From Pantoea alhagi (GTDB lineage Bacteria; Pseudomonadota; Gammaproteobacteria; Enterobacterales; Enterobacteriaceae), in the NCBI RefSeq assembly GCF_002101395.1, contig NZ_CP019706.1:3596001-3660000 (forward strand): a DNA stretch of 64,000 bases, given 5' to 3'. The position numbers and the translations under genes are program-made. The notes below the pieces were generated by a model. It was not told the origin of the DNA and did no database searches. It saw only the letters and a list, made by a program, of their open reading frames with translations. Below, in pieces: positions 25,387-34,736 of the stretch (position 1 is the stretch's first letter; the number at the start of each line of letters is the position of its first letter).

Positions 25387-26694
25387 TCAGTTAAGGCGGT
25401 TCGCCGTATCTCGCAAGGGTAAATCAACCGGCCAGCAAAAGCGAACGCTGGCACCGCCCAGCGGGCTGCTGTCGATGGTAACGTGACCGTCAAGCGCCAG
25501 CGCCACGGACTGCACAATCGCTAAACCCAGACCGCAACCGCCAGTGGCCCGGTCACGGCTGGGATCGAGCCGGACAAACGGCTCAAGAACGCGCTGCCGC
25601 TCCTCTGCCGGGATCCCCGGGCCATCGTCTTCCACCTGCAAACAGGCCTGATTGCCGTCGAACCACAGGCCAACCCGCAATCGCTGCTGCGCATAGCGCA
25701 GCGCATTATTGACCAGGTTATCCAGTACGCGCTCCATGAGTCGCGTATCGGAGACGCCAAAATTGTCGCGCTGCGGCAGATCCAGGGCGATGTCATAGTC
25801 AGGGTGAACAGAACGAATGTCAGCAATACGCTCGTTGAGCCAGCTGGCAAGATTGACCGGCTGAAGAAACAGATCTACCTGTGGACGATCGAGGCGCGCG
25901 TAGGTTAATAGCTCTTCGATCAGGGACTCCAGCTGTCCAATGTCACGCCTAAGCGCGGTGGATTCTGCCGCGCTAAGGTTATCACTCATCTCCAGTCGGT
26001 AGCGCAGCCGCACCAGCGGCGTGCGCAGCTCGTGGGCAATGTTATCAATCAGCTGTTTTTTACTGGCCACCAGCGTATTGATATTGTCCGCCATCTGGTT
26101 AAAAGCCACCCCCAGGCGTAGCAGGCTCGAGGCGTTATCAAAATGGATACGTTCACCAAGATGGCCCTTACCGAAGCGCTGCGCCGCCGACTCCAGCTTC
26201 AGCATATCTTTCCAGTAGGGACGCATCCAGATAAACACCGGCAGCGCCAGCGACATACCGATAAAGGCCAGTAGCGCAATATCCAGCAGCCGCATCTCAT
26301 GCAGAAAGAACAGATAGGGGATAGGCCCGACCGCCAGCACATAGTGGCTGCGGGGAATATGCTGTAAAAAAGTGTACTCGTCATCCAGCGCGACAATTTC
26401 TCCAGCGCGCAGGCGGCGCATGCTGCCAGCATCAAGCTGATATTTGGTGATCGGCTCGATATGCAGCTTAAAGGAGAGATTAAGGTCGAGATTGTTAATG
26501 GTTTTGTTCCAGTCGCGCGGCGGAATTTCCCGTAGCTCGCTGCGCATCAAATAGAGCGAGCTTTTCATTAGGTCATCCATCGACTGCCGCCCGGCGCGCT
26601 CAGCGGTAAACTTATAGACCAGCCCCACCAGCATGGTCATCACCAGGAAACAGACAAACAGCAGCAGATAAAACTGAATAAAAAGTTTTCTCAT
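25387..26694 (-). CDS. rstB: sensor histidine kinase RstB
   Basis: Inner-membrane sensor kinase of 435 residues. Membrane helices at about 7-27 and 135-158 enclose a periplasmic sensor domain; a HAMP linker follows, then the H box with His221 (NIAHELRTPL), the N box VLDNLVNNALRYA and G boxes DDGPGIP and GCGLGLAIV. Start and the stop of rstA overlap by one base (taATG), so the two are co-translated. RstB phosphorylates RstA in the acid/Mg2+ response network under PhoPQ. Confidence 0.95.
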   Translation of the reverse strand: MRKLFIQFYLLLFVCFLVMTMLVGLVYKFTAERAGRQSMDDLMKSSLYLMRSELREIPPRDWNKTINNLDLNLSFKLHIEPITKYQLDAGSMRRLRAGEIVALDDEYTFLQHIPRSHYVLAVGPIPYLFFLHEMRLLDIALLAFIGMSLALPVFIWMRPYWKDMLKLESAAQRFGKGHLGERIHFDNASSLLRLGVAFNQMADNINTLVASKKQLIDNIAHELRTPLVRLRYRLEMSDNLSAAESTALRRDIGQLESLIEELLTYARLDRPQVDLFLQPVNLASWLNERIADIRSVHPDYDIALDLPQRDNFGVSDTRLMERVLDNLVNNALRYAQQRLRVGLWFDGNQACLQVEDDGPGIPAEERQRVLEPFVRLDPSRDRATGGCGLGLAIVQSVALALDGHVTIDSSPLGGASVRFCWPVDLPLRDTANRLN

Positions 26695-27416
26695 TACGCG
26701 TGGGTATCCCAGGCATGGGGCGCAAACAGATAACCTTTGTTACGAATGGTTTTGATGCGATAAGGTTCAGTTGCGCTGTCCTGTAGCTTTTTCCGCAGGC
26801 GCGAAATAGCCACATCGATACTGCGATCCATGCCGTCATAGCTAACGCCACGCAGGGTTTTCAGCAGGGCATCGCGGTTAAGGATTTGCCCGGCATGGAT
26901 AGCCAGCTCCCAGAGCAGATCGTAATCGGCAGTGGAAAGGGCGATAACCTCGTCGCCCAGCGTGACCTGGCGATTAAGAGGATCGATGGTGAGCGAGCCA
27001 AAGCGCAGCGTTTTTTGGCTGTTAACCGCCGGGGCGATCTCATCATGCTGCGCCACGCTCGCCTGACGCAAATGCAGGCGCAGACGTGCCAGCAGCACTG
27101 CCGGCGGCGTGGTTTTCAGGATATAGTCATTCGCGCCCATCTCCAGCGACAGAATATGATTCATATCGCTGTCCAGCGAGGTCAACAGCACGATCGGGCC
27201 TGGCCAGCTGGCGCGCAAATCGCGGCACAATGTCATGCCATCTTTCCCGGGTAACATAATATCCAGCATCACCAGATCAGGCTGTTCGCGGGCGATAACC
27301 TCTTCAGCGCGATCGCCACGGCTTTCAATAATCACCTCAAGGCCGTGACGGCTTAGCCAGGCGGCGATCAGCTCACCTACCTCGGGATCATCTTCTACGA
27401 AAACTATTTTATTCAT
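26694..27416 (-). CDS. rstA: response regulator RstA
   Basis: OmpR-type regulator of 240 residues: receiver domain (residues 1-115) with phosphoacceptor Asp52 (MLDIMLPGKDG), acidic pair DD9-10, Thr in LLTSLDSD and Lys in ILKTTPPA; then a winged-helix DNA-binding domain (about 140-238, DRSIDVAISRLRKKLQ). The ATG at 27416 gives the E. coli N-terminus MNKIVFVEDD; upstream in-frame codons are not in the family. It heads the rstAB operon. A PhoP-like box lies about 50 bases upstream and an RstA box precedes asr. Confidence 0.96.
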   Translation of the reverse strand: MNKIVFVEDDPEVGELIAAWLSRHGLEVIIESRGDRAEEVIAREQPDLVMLDIMLPGKDGMTLCRDLRASWPGPIVLLTSLDSDMNHILSLEMGANDYILKTTPPAVLLARLRLHLRQASVAQHDEIAPAVNSQKTLRFGSLTIDPLNRQVTLGDEVIALSTADYDLLWELAIHAGQILNRDALLKTLRGVSYDGMDRSIDVAISRLRKKLQDSATEPYRIKTIRNKGYLFAPHAWDTHA

Positions 27417-27465
27417 GATACGGGAATTCAGGCTGCGGAGCACAGCAGCATAACCTTTTCAGTTA

Positions 27466-27480
27466 ATAACAACTATCAAC
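27466..27480 (-). promoter_or_regulatory. possible PhoP box upstream of rstA
   Basis: GTTGA-TAGTT-GTTAT on the minus strand resembles the PhoP direct repeat (GTTTA-N5-GTTTA), two mismatches or so per pair of half-sites, about 50 bases before the rstA ATG. rstA belongs to the PhoP regulon in E. coli. The match is only fair. Confidence 0.35.
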
Positions 27481-27594
27481 GTCACTTAAATGACGTAAGA
27501 TGTCTATTACAAGCCGGGGAAACTATGCCATTATATCTGCAGGGTTGTTAATGTAGGTTGTAACCCTTTTTTTCTGGCCAGGAGGAGAGTGAGG

Positions 27595-28008
27595 GTGTCA
27601 GATAAACCGCTGGCGTCTGCGGGGCTAAGCGACCGCATCTGCTTCAATTATACCGATTTTCTTGCTGCATCCTGTAAAAAGCGCTGGAGCTTTGTCGATG
27701 CGATTTATGGCGTAATGCCTATTTTCGGCATGGTGACGCGTAATCCGGCGGATTCGCAACGGCCGCCTTCCGAGCGGTTAAAAGAATTAGCGCTGCAAAT
27801 CATTTCGACCCAGGTAAGCGATGAGATCAACATCGCCCGGCTGATTACCTTAGCCGAACAGCAGCATATCGCGCAGTTTGATATTTTATTGCCTTATCCG
27901 CTCTCCAGCGATCAGCTTGACGCTATTCATCAGGAATATCGCAAGCCATTGTTGCTGTCGCAGCAGGAGGAGCGGCTGACCATTCAGTTTCCAGCCGCCC
28001 CACATTAG
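27595..28008 (+). CDS. conserved-looking protein of unknown function
   Basis: A protein of 137 residues starting at GTG 27595, seven bases after GGAGGAG; the upstream GTG at 27589 is too close to that site. No signal peptide or membrane helix is visible. The N-terminal half is aromatic and basic (FNYTDFLAASCKKRWSFVDAIYG). The C-terminal half looks helical (SERLKELALQIISTQVSDEI ... LITLAEQQHIAQFD). I do not recognise a family. It is transcribed away from rstA and ends flush against the convergent ydgI stop. The strong ribosome site supports it as real. Confidence 0.65.
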   Translation: MSDKPLASAGLSDRICFNYTDFLAASCKKRWSFVDAIYGVMPIFGMVTRNPADSQRPPSERLKELALQIISTQVSDEINIARLITLAEQQHIAQFDILLPYPLSSDQLDAIHQEYRKPLLLSQQEERLTIQFPAAPH

Positions 28009-29400
28009 TTACTTCATTAACATCCATGTCGCCGGAAAGGCGCCCACCACCAGCAGAGCGATGGCAACACGTTCGACCATGCTCAGCGCACTGAATGCCC
28101 GACCGCCACGGCGGGCAAACAGAAACAGCAGCATACCCGGCGCGTAGAGAACCACCGACAGCAGCAGATGCAGCGGGCCGGAAGCATAAAGCAGCCACAG
28201 GCCATATATGCAGGCGCCCAGCGCCACCGCCGTCATCCATGCCTCGCCTTTGTTCCACACCAGCTTCAGCAAATACGCGCCTACCAGAAAATAGGGCACC
28301 AGCACCATTTCCGACGCGATGGTCAGCAGCGTGTTGTAATCAGAATTGGTTAACCAGATTAAGATCAGGCAAACCTGCACGCTGCCGTTGGTTAACCACA
28401 GCGAGGCAGAAGGGGCGTTATGACGATTTTGCCTGCTAAGGCTACGCGGAAACGCCCCCTGCTGTGCTGCGATTAAAGGCACTTCGGCAGCCATAATCGT
28501 CCAGCTCAGATAGGCACCGCATACGGAAACCACCAGCCCCAGCGCGATAACTGCATTACCCCATGAGCCAATCAGTTTGGTCATCAATCCGGCCATAGAG
28601 GGATTGCGCATCTCCGCCAGCTCAGCGCGTGGCACAATACCCAGCGAGAGCAGAGTAACCAGCAGATAAACGGTAAGGGCCGCCAGTACCGCCAGCAGCG
28701 TGGCTTTACCGACGTCGCGTTTATTACGCGCCCGTGCTGAAACCACCACCGCGCCCTCTACGCCGATAAATACCCACAGCGTAATCAGCATGGTTTGCTT
28801 GACCTGCTCCCAAACCGGCTGCCCCAGCTCAACGCCGGTAAAATCGAAGCGGAACCGGTCAAGGTTAAAAGCAATTATCGCCAGCACCACGAACAGGCCG
28901 AGCGGCACCAGTTTGCCCAATGTGGCGAGCATATTAATACTGGCCGCTGTCTGCACGCCGCGTAAAACCAGCCAGTGGACCAGCCACAGCAGCAGCGAAG
29001 CGCCGAGCATCGCCTGCCAGGTATTGCCATCGCCAAAAATCACATGCCCCGGGGAGTCGGTAAAAAAGCTCAGGGCAGAGAACACGATAACCAGATAAGA
29101 AACATTGGCGATCACGGCGCACAGCCAGTAACCCCAGGCGGAGCTAAAGCCCACCAGTTCGCCGAACCCATCGCGGGCATAGGTAAAAATTCCGCCGTCC
29201 AGCTCCGGCTTCAGGCGCGTCAACAGCAGCAGCGCCAGCGAAAGAAACAGAATACCCGCGCCGGTAATGGCCCAACCGATAAGAAGCGCGGCGGGGCTGG
29301 CTACCGCAGCCATATTTTGCGGCAGGCTAAAAACCCCTGCGCCCAGCATGGAGCTGAGTACCAGCGCGGTCAGCGCGCTAAGGCCTAATTTTTTGTCCAA
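28009..29400 (-). CDS. ydgI: APC-family amino-acid antiporter YdgI (arginine:ornithine type)
   Basis: A 463-residue inner-membrane antiporter of the APC superfamily with about 12 helices, closely matching E. coli YdgI and the ArcD-type basic amino-acid/ornithine exchangers. The opening SALTALVLSSMLGAGVFSLP, the block RPELDGGIFTYA (here KPELDGG) and TLWVFIGVEGAVVVSARARN are conserved. The start codon is TTG at 29400: AGGA lies seven bases before it and translation from it gives MDKKLGLSAL, the family start. The substrate is inferred from the family. It ends adjacent to the preceding ORF. Confidence 0.9.
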   Translation of the reverse strand: MDKKLGLSALTALVLSSMLGAGVFSLPQNMAAVASPAALLIGWAITGAGILFLSLALLLLTRLKPELDGGIFTYARDGFGELVGFSSAWGYWLCAVIANVSYLVIVFSALSFFTDSPGHVIFGDGNTWQAMLGASLLLWLVHWLVLRGVQTAASINMLATLGKLVPLGLFVVLAIIAFNLDRFRFDFTGVELGQPVWEQVKQTMLITLWVFIGVEGAVVVSARARNKRDVGKATLLAVLAALTVYLLVTLLSLGIVPRAELAEMRNPSMAGLMTKLIGSWGNAVIALGLVVSVCGAYLSWTIMAAEVPLIAAQQGAFPRSLSRQNRHNAPSASLWLTNGSVQVCLILIWLTNSDYNTLLTIASEMVLVPYFLVGAYLLKLVWNKGEAWMTAVALGACIYGLWLLYASGPLHLLLSVVLYAPGMLLFLFARRGGRAFSALSMVERVAIALLVVGAFPATWMLMK

Positions 29401-29580
29401 GAAACCGTCCTGAAACAGAATAAATAACCAGGGAACCGCGTAGCGGTTGACGTTTAATCAGGCTGAAAGAGATGGAACCGCTCTTTTTCGCTGAAATAAG
29501 GCCGGGATTTTACGGAGTGCGAAGGCGTCGCGCAATGCGTGTCTATGCAAAAAGCGCTACAGATTATTCAGAATATGACG

Positions 29581-29600
29581 GAGCGGCAGAAGCGCCGCTC
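29581..29600 (-). terminator. ydgH terminator
   Basis: Inverted repeat gagcggc / gccgctc with a 6-base loop, 12 bases past the ydgH stop codon on the minus strand. Confidence 0.5.
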
Positions 29601-29611
29601 CGGAAAGAAGG

Positions 29612-30565
29612 TTATTTAAACAGATCGGCAGTAACGGTCAGGTTGCCGCCGCTCTGGTTCTGCCACTGACGCGTCACGTGGTAGAACTTAGCGCCTTTCT
29701 CCGCAGCACGCTTGGCGACCGCTTCAGAGATCTCCGTCGGCGTACCGAAGTGGCCAGTAAAGGTAACGGTATCAAACGGCTGCATCTGCGCAGCGGTAAT
29801 CGCGTTCACTTCCTGAATCTCTGTGCCGTTCGGCAGGCGCACGGTATAACGCTCACCGGAAGAGCTCTGGGTTTCGAAGAAACGACCCACTTTATTGCTT
29901 GGCGTTTCTGACGAGGCTACGCCGGGCAGCTCTACCTGTTTCGCAGCAGCGCCGCCAGCGGCCAGCGCCGCTTTACCCGCTTCCGAGTTACGTGGGATAG
30001 CATTCGGGCTTTGCACCTGACGTTTTGGCGCATCGGCTTTATAGACATACGCGGTGACATACTGGTTGCCGCCGCTGTTGGCGTCAATCTGACGTACAAT
30101 AAAGAAAGAGGCAGCGCCTTTTTCTTTAGCGGCTTTGCCAATCGCTTCATTCACTTCCGGCTGGCTATGGTAAAAGCCGCTGACGGAAACGGTATCGAAA
30201 GGCTCCAGCGTATAGGCTTCCGCTTTAGGCAGCTCTTTTACGCCGCTAAAGTAGCGATAGCCTGGCGTTTTGTCTGCGGCAGGGGCATCGGCGTGATAGA
30301 GATCGGCCGTAACGCGCCAGTTGCCGCTGTTGCCTGTTGCGTCATTGATTCCCTGAATATAAAAGGCTGCTGCGCCCTTGCTATCCGCACGACGGGAAAC
30401 CGCCTCGCTGGCATCACCAATAGAATTAAAACGACCGCTAATATTAATACGTTCGAATGGTTTCAACGCGGCCGCTTTTTCTGGTGAAAGCTCCTGCGCC
30501 GCCTGGGCGGTCAGCGCCATTGATGACAGCAGAGCAGTCAACAGAAGAGTGTTCTTCAGCTTCAT
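29612..30565 (-). CDS. ydgH: YdgH, periplasmic protein with three DUF1471 domains
   Basis: A 317-residue exported protein with a signal peptide ending at ALTAQA/AQEL (about residue 22) and three DUF1471 (YhcN/BhsA-type) domains at about residues 35-90, 120-175 and 260-317. Each has the pattern of a PFxxVxVxGxF strand, a helix with AVxRxAxxKGAxxF, and a GN.xVTADLYK-like end. The ATG at 30565 with AAGGA upstream gives the E. coli start MKLKNTLL; the frame is open further but the extra part is unlike the family. It is divergent from pntAB across 513 bases. The E. coli protein is linked to stress and virulence phenotypes; the mechanism is not known. Confidence 0.93.
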   Translation of the reverse strand: MKLKNTLLLTALLSSMALTAQAAQELSPEKAAALKPFERINISGRFNSIGDASEAVSRRADSKGAAAFYIQGINDATGNSGNWRVTADLYHADAPAADKTPGYRYFSGVKELPKAEAYTLEPFDTVSVSGFYHSQPEVNEAIGKAAKEKGAASFFIVRQIDANSGGNQYVTAYVYKADAPKRQVQSPNAIPRNSEAGKAALAAGGAAAKQVELPGVASSETPSNKVGRFFETQSSSGERYTVRLPNGTEIQEVNAITAAQMQPFDTVTFTGHFGTPTEISEAVAKRAAEKGAKFYHVTRQWQNQSGGNLTVTADLFK

Positions 30566-31078
30566 AAAAATAATCCTTCGCCTTACGCAAAAATTGAGTA
30601 CGAAAACGTGCTGGACTCTTGATGTGTAACAGATTAGCTGGAGATTATTGCATGTAATAATGGCCGCTGTCTCAGGCAATTTATGCCATTCAGGCTTTGA
30701 GATTTCATCACTAAAAAGTGCGCCTGCAATGAACGCAATTTGCCCGGGATTGGGGGGCAGTTATCGATTTAAGCGGTTAATCATACAACTAATTTAGTTA
30801 ATTACTTGTTAAATAACAATAATGTGGCGGGCGATGTGCTTTTTTATTGGCTCTCATGCAGCACATTATGGCTTATTAGGCGCAGATAACATGGCAAATA
30901 TAGTGGATGAGCGCAGCGGCAAGGGATTTTTGCATGAAAACTTTTAACGCAGCCTGTAGCGGGTAGATTACGCGACATATATTCAGTAGGTTATAAACAC
31001 TTTGATACAAAGTCCGGGACGCATAACGGCGCTGTCGTTGCGTTTCCATATCATCACTAACCGATGAAAGGGAAAACT
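30566..31078. other. intergenic region between ydgH and pntA
   Basis: 513 bases between divergent genes, AT-rich in the middle (about 30780-30850). It must hold both promoters. I saw no convincing coding region, small RNA or known operator in it. Confidence 0.5.
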
Positions 31079-32608
31079 ATGTTAATTGGAGTACCCAAAG
31101 AGCGGTTGTCAAATGAAGCCCGCGTGGCTGCAACGCCGAAAACGGTGGAACAGCTGTTGAAGCTGGGTTTTAGCGTGGCAATTGAACAGCAGGCGGGCAT
31201 GGCGGCAAGCTTTGCCGATAGCGCTTATCAGCAGGCAGGCGCCACGCTGGTGGATCGCCAGCAGGCTTTGCAGGCCGATATTGTGCTGAAAGTTAACGCA
31301 CCTGATGACGAAGAGATCGCACTGCTGCGTGAGGGCAGTACCCTGATAAGCTTTATCTGGCCCGCGCAGAATCCGCAGCTGATGGAAAAGCTGGCCGCGC
31401 GCAACATCAACGTGATGGCGATGGATGCGGTACCGCGAATCTCCCGTGCGCAATCTTTGGATGCGCTGAGTTCCATGGCGAATATCGCCGGTTACCGCGC
31501 AGTCGTGGAAGCGGCGCATGAGTTTGGGCGCTTCTTTACCGGGCAGATCACTGCCGCAGGAAAGGTACCTCCGGCCAAAGTTATGGTCATCGGCGCAGGC
31601 GTAGCGGGACTGGCCGCTATCGGCGCCGCCCGTAGCCTGGGCGCTATTGTACGTGCTTTTGATACCCGTCCTGAAGTCAAAGAGCAGGTCAAAAGCATGG
31701 GCGCCGAATTCCTTGAGCTTGATTTTAAAGAGGAAGCGGGCAGCGGCGACGGCTATGCCAAAGTGATGTCAGAGGCCTTTATTGAGGCGGAAATGGCGCT
31801 GTTCGCCGCCCAGGCCAAAGAGGTGGATATCATTATCACCACGGCGCTTATTCCCGGTAAACCCGCGCCGCGCCTGATTACTCGCGATATGGTTGCCGCC
31901 ATGAAACCCGGCAGCGTGGTGGTGGATCTGGCGGCGCAAACCGGCGGTAACTGCGAACTCACCGTTGCGGACAGCATTACCACCACCGCCAACGGTGTAA
32001 AAATCATTGGCTACACCGATTTGCCCAGCCGTCTGCCCACCCAGTCTTCCCAACTCTACAGCACTAATCTGGTCAATCTGTTAAAGCTATTGTGCAAAGA
32101 GAAAAACGGCGAAATCGACATTAACTTCGACGATGTGGTGATCCGTGGCGTAACCACGGTGCGCGCTGGCGAAGTGACCTGGCCTGCGCCGCCAATTCAG
32201 GTTTCTGCCGCCCCGAAAGCGGCACAACCCGCAGCCGAGCCGCAGGCGGTGCCGACAAAGCCCGCCTCGCCGTGGCGTAAATATCTGCTGCTGGCGCTGG
32301 CGATTGTGCTGTTCGCCTCTCTTGCTAACGTGGCTCCGGCGGCTTTCCTTTCACACTTTACCGTTTTTGCGCTCTCGTGTGTGGTGGGATATTACGTGGT
32401 ATGGAATGTCAGCCACTCGCTGCATACCCCTTTAATGTCAGTAACCAATGCCATTTCCGGGATTATCGTTGTGGGTGCGCTGTTGCAAATGGGTCATGGC
32501 GGCTGGGTCACTTTCCTCTCCTTTATTGCCGTTTTGATTGCCAGCATCAACATCTTTGGCGGTTTTACCGTAACTCAGCGCATGCTGAAAATGTTTCGTA
32601 AGAACTAA
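31079..32608 (+). CDS. pntA: NAD(P) transhydrogenase subunit alpha
   Basis: Alpha subunit (509 residues) of the proton-translocating transhydrogenase that uses the proton gradient to reduce NADP+ with NADH. Domain I (residues 1-380) binds NAD(H): GAGVAGLAAIGAARSLGA and the loop GYTDLPSRLPTQSSQLY. The C-terminal part carries four membrane helices after residue 400. The ATG at 31079 has AAGGG seven bases upstream and gives the family start MLIGVPKERL; an ATG at 31064 would add five residues. The linker before the first helix is Ala/Pro-rich and lacks the cysteines of the E. coli linker. It is followed by pntB after 11 bases. Confidence 0.97.
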   Translation: MLIGVPKERLSNEARVAATPKTVEQLLKLGFSVAIEQQAGMAASFADSAYQQAGATLVDRQQALQADIVLKVNAPDDEEIALLREGSTLISFIWPAQNPQLMEKLAARNINVMAMDAVPRISRAQSLDALSSMANIAGYRAVVEAAHEFGRFFTGQITAAGKVPPAKVMVIGAGVAGLAAIGAARSLGAIVRAFDTRPEVKEQVKSMGAEFLELDFKEEAGSGDGYAKVMSEAFIEAEMALFAAQAKEVDIIITTALIPGKPAPRLITRDMVAAMKPGSVVVDLAAQTGGNCELTVADSITTTANGVKIIGYTDLPSRLPTQSSQLYSTNLVNLLKLLCKEKNGEIDINFDDVVIRGVTTVRAGEVTWPAPPIQVSAAPKAAQPAAEPQAVPTKPASPWRKYLLLALAIVLFASLANVAPAAFLSHFTVFALSCVVGYYVVWNVSHSLHTPLMSVTNAISGIIVVGALLQMGHGGWVTFLSFIAVLIASINIFGGFTVTQRMLKMFRKN

Positions 32609-32619
32609 GGGGTAACAAC

Positions 32620-34011
32620 ATGTCTGGCGGATTAGTTACTGCAGCATATATTGTTGCCGCAATCCTGTTTATTTGTAGCCTGGCGGGGCTTTCGAAGCAT
32701 GAAACCTCGAAACAGGGGAACATTTTTGGCATGGCGGGCATGGGCATCGCGCTGTTTGCCACCATCTTTGGCCCGGATACCGGCAATATCGCCTGGATTT
32801 TATTGGCGATGGTTATCGGGGGCGCCATCGGTATTCATCTGGCGAAAAAGGTCGAAATGACCGAAATGCCGGAGCTGGTGGCGATCCTGCACAGCTTCGT
32901 TGGTCTGGCGGCGGTGCTGGTAGGGCTCAACAGCTATATCGATCACGGTCCTGGCCTGGAGCCGGTGATGGAAAATATTCACCTGACGGAGATTTTCCTC
33001 GGCATCTTTATCGGCGCGGTGACCTTTACCGGTTCGCTGGTGGCATTTGGTAAGCTGCGTGGAAAGATTTCATCGCGCCCGCTGATGCTGCCGCATCGTC
33101 ACAAGCTTAACCTGCTGGCGCTGGTGGTTTCTTTCCTGCTGCTGTGGATATTTGTTCGCACCGACAGCCCCGGGCTGCAAATCTTTGCGCTGTTAATTAT
33201 GACGGTAATTGCGCTGGCCTTTGGCTGGCACCTGGTCGCCTCGATCGGCGGCGCAGATATGCCAGTGGTAGTTTCGATGCTGAACTCCTATTCCGGCTGG
33301 GCTGCAGCGGCGGCAGGCTTTATGCTGAGCAACGATTTGCTGATTGTGACCGGCGCGCTGGTGGGATCTTCAGGGGCAATTCTCTCTTACATTATGTGTA
33401 AGGCGATGAACCGTTCGTTTATCAGTGTCATCGCCGGCGGCTTCGGCACCGACAGTAGCGCGACGTCAGGTGAGGGCGAAGAAAGCGGCGAGTATCGTGA
33501 GATCAGCGCGCAGGATACGGCTGAGCTGTTGAAAAACTCCTCTACGGTGATCATCACGCCGGGCTACGGCATGGCGGTAGCGCAGGCGCAGTATCCGGTA
33601 GCGGAGATCACGGAGAAACTGCGCGCGCGCGGTATCAATGTGCGGTTTGGTATTCATCCTGTTGCCGGTCGTCTGCCGGGGCATATGAACGTTCTGCTGG
33701 CGGAAGCTAAAGTGCCATATGACGTGGTGCTGGAGATGGATGAAATCAACGATGACTTCGCCAGTACCGATACGGTGCTGGTGATTGGCGCGAACGATAC
33801 CGTGAACCCGGCTGCACAGGAAGATCCCCGCAGCCCGATCGCCGGTATGCCGGTACTGGAAGTCTGGAAAGCGCAAAACGTAGTGGTGTTTAAACGCTCT
33901 ATGAACACCGGCTACGCAGGCGTACAGAATCCGCTGTTCTTTAAAGAGAATACGCAGATGCTGTTTGGCGATGCGAAAGTCAGCGTAGAGGCGATCCTCA
34001 AGGCGCTGTAA
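32620..34011 (+). CDS. pntB: NAD(P) transhydrogenase subunit beta
   Basis: Beta subunit of 463 residues: about nine membrane helices (residues 1-260), then the NADP(H)-binding domain III (about 285-463) with GYGMAVAQAQYPVAEI, the loop HPVAGRLPGHMNVLLAEA and GANDTVNPAA. It pairs with PntA in the inner membrane. It ends at a terminator repeated on the other side of a two-gene islet; uspE, its likely ancestral convergent neighbour, lies beyond. Confidence 0.97.
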   Translation: MSGGLVTAAYIVAAILFICSLAGLSKHETSKQGNIFGMAGMGIALFATIFGPDTGNIAWILLAMVIGGAIGIHLAKKVEMTEMPELVAILHSFVGLAAVLVGLNSYIDHGPGLEPVMENIHLTEIFLGIFIGAVTFTGSLVAFGKLRGKISSRPLMLPHRHKLNLLALVVSFLLLWIFVRTDSPGLQIFALLIMTVIALAFGWHLVASIGGADMPVVVSMLNSYSGWAAAAAGFMLSNDLLIVTGALVGSSGAILSYIMCKAMNRSFISVIAGGFGTDSSATSGEGEESGEYREISAQDTAELLKNSSTVIITPGYGMAVAQAQYPVAEITEKLRARGINVRFGIHPVAGRLPGHMNVLLAEAKVPYDVVLEMDEINDDFASTDTVLVIGANDTVNPAAQEDPRSPIAGMPVLEVWKAQNVVVFKRSMNTGYAGVQNPLFFKENTQMLFGDAKVSVEAILKAL

Positions 34012-34027
34012 GGCCGTAAAACCATAA

Positions 34028-34071
34028 AAAAGCCGCTGTTGGCATCGGGCCGACAGCGGCTTTTGTTTGCG
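34028..34071. repeat. 44-bp terminator repeat, copy A (after pntB)
   Basis: Direct repeat of copy B at 35914-35957, 43 of 44 bases identical. It contains a 12-base stem (aaaagccgctgt / acagcggctttt) and a T-rich end, so it is a bidirectional intrinsic terminator for pntB on one side and for the islet membrane protein on the other. Confidence 0.9.
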
Positions 34072-34145
34072 AGTCCCGAACTTGCAAAGAGAAAATTTTC
34101 TCTCACAGTATATCGACACTGGAGGCTCGGCTAATTAACTCAACA

Positions 34146-34736
34146 TTAATTTCTTGCCAGCCGCATAGCACGTGCCAGAGCAGCGATACGTTGAGTCCGG
34201 CAAAAAAGGACAAATGCAATAAATGCTCTGCTGTTAAACAGATAGCGGCATCCGAACCATAAAAACAGTGCAATTACCATCAGCAGGCAATTCTGCATAT
34301 CGCCAGTAACCAGAGCACAGAAGAGTAACAGTAACGATGCCAGGGCAAGGCTATGATAAACGCCGCTATACCAGAGCAAGCCTGCCGTTTTCCCACGCGC
34401 GATAAGGTAGGTCGCGGTGAGATTGCTCAATATAAACAGTATTGAGGGAGCGAAAAATAACAGCGCGTGCAGGGGATAAGGTAACGATGGCACCATTGCC
34501 AGCATAGTTAACATATCCAGCGCAAAAACCAATAAAAACAGCAGCAGCGCCAAAGCTAAGGGAAAGCCGTTCTGTTTTGGCATCTCATGGCTCGACTTAG
34601 CGAACCAGCGTTCCATATCAATGGTGGAATGCCGTAGCAGGCTATCATCTTTACGCGAGATCGTTATGTCCACTTCACGACCATGCTGCAGCAAATCGCT
34701 GAAATATCGGCCCGAGAGAAAGTGTGTCAACTGCAT
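34146..34736 (-). CDS. polytopic membrane protein, candidate immunity protein
   Basis: A 196-residue protein. The first 55 residues are soluble and charged, then four to five hydrophobic helices follow (about 57-80, 86-110, 120-145, 147-170), with a basic C-terminus (RTQRIAALARAMRLARN). The ATG shares one base with the stop codon of the gene upstream (34736), indicating translational coupling. I do not recognise a named family. A multi-helix inner-membrane protein encoded directly after a hydrophobic, possibly pore-forming protein is the usual layout for immunity to membrane-acting toxins, and that is the proposed role (inference). Confidence 0.6.
   Translation of the reverse strand: MQLTHFLSGRYFSDLLQHGREVDITISRKDDSLLRHSTIDMERWFAKSSHEMPKQNGFPLALALLLFLLVFALDMLTMLAMVPSLPYPLHALLFFAPSILFILSNLTATYLIARGKTAGLLWYSGVYHSLALASLLLLFCALVTGDMQNCLLMVIALFLWFGCRYLFNSRAFIAFVLFCRTQRIAALARAMRLARN

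Noticed and set aside
27541..27580. A second RstA box before the 137-aa ORF (atgtaggttgtaac)
   Set aside because: The half-sites are in the wrong order and orientation for the consensus.
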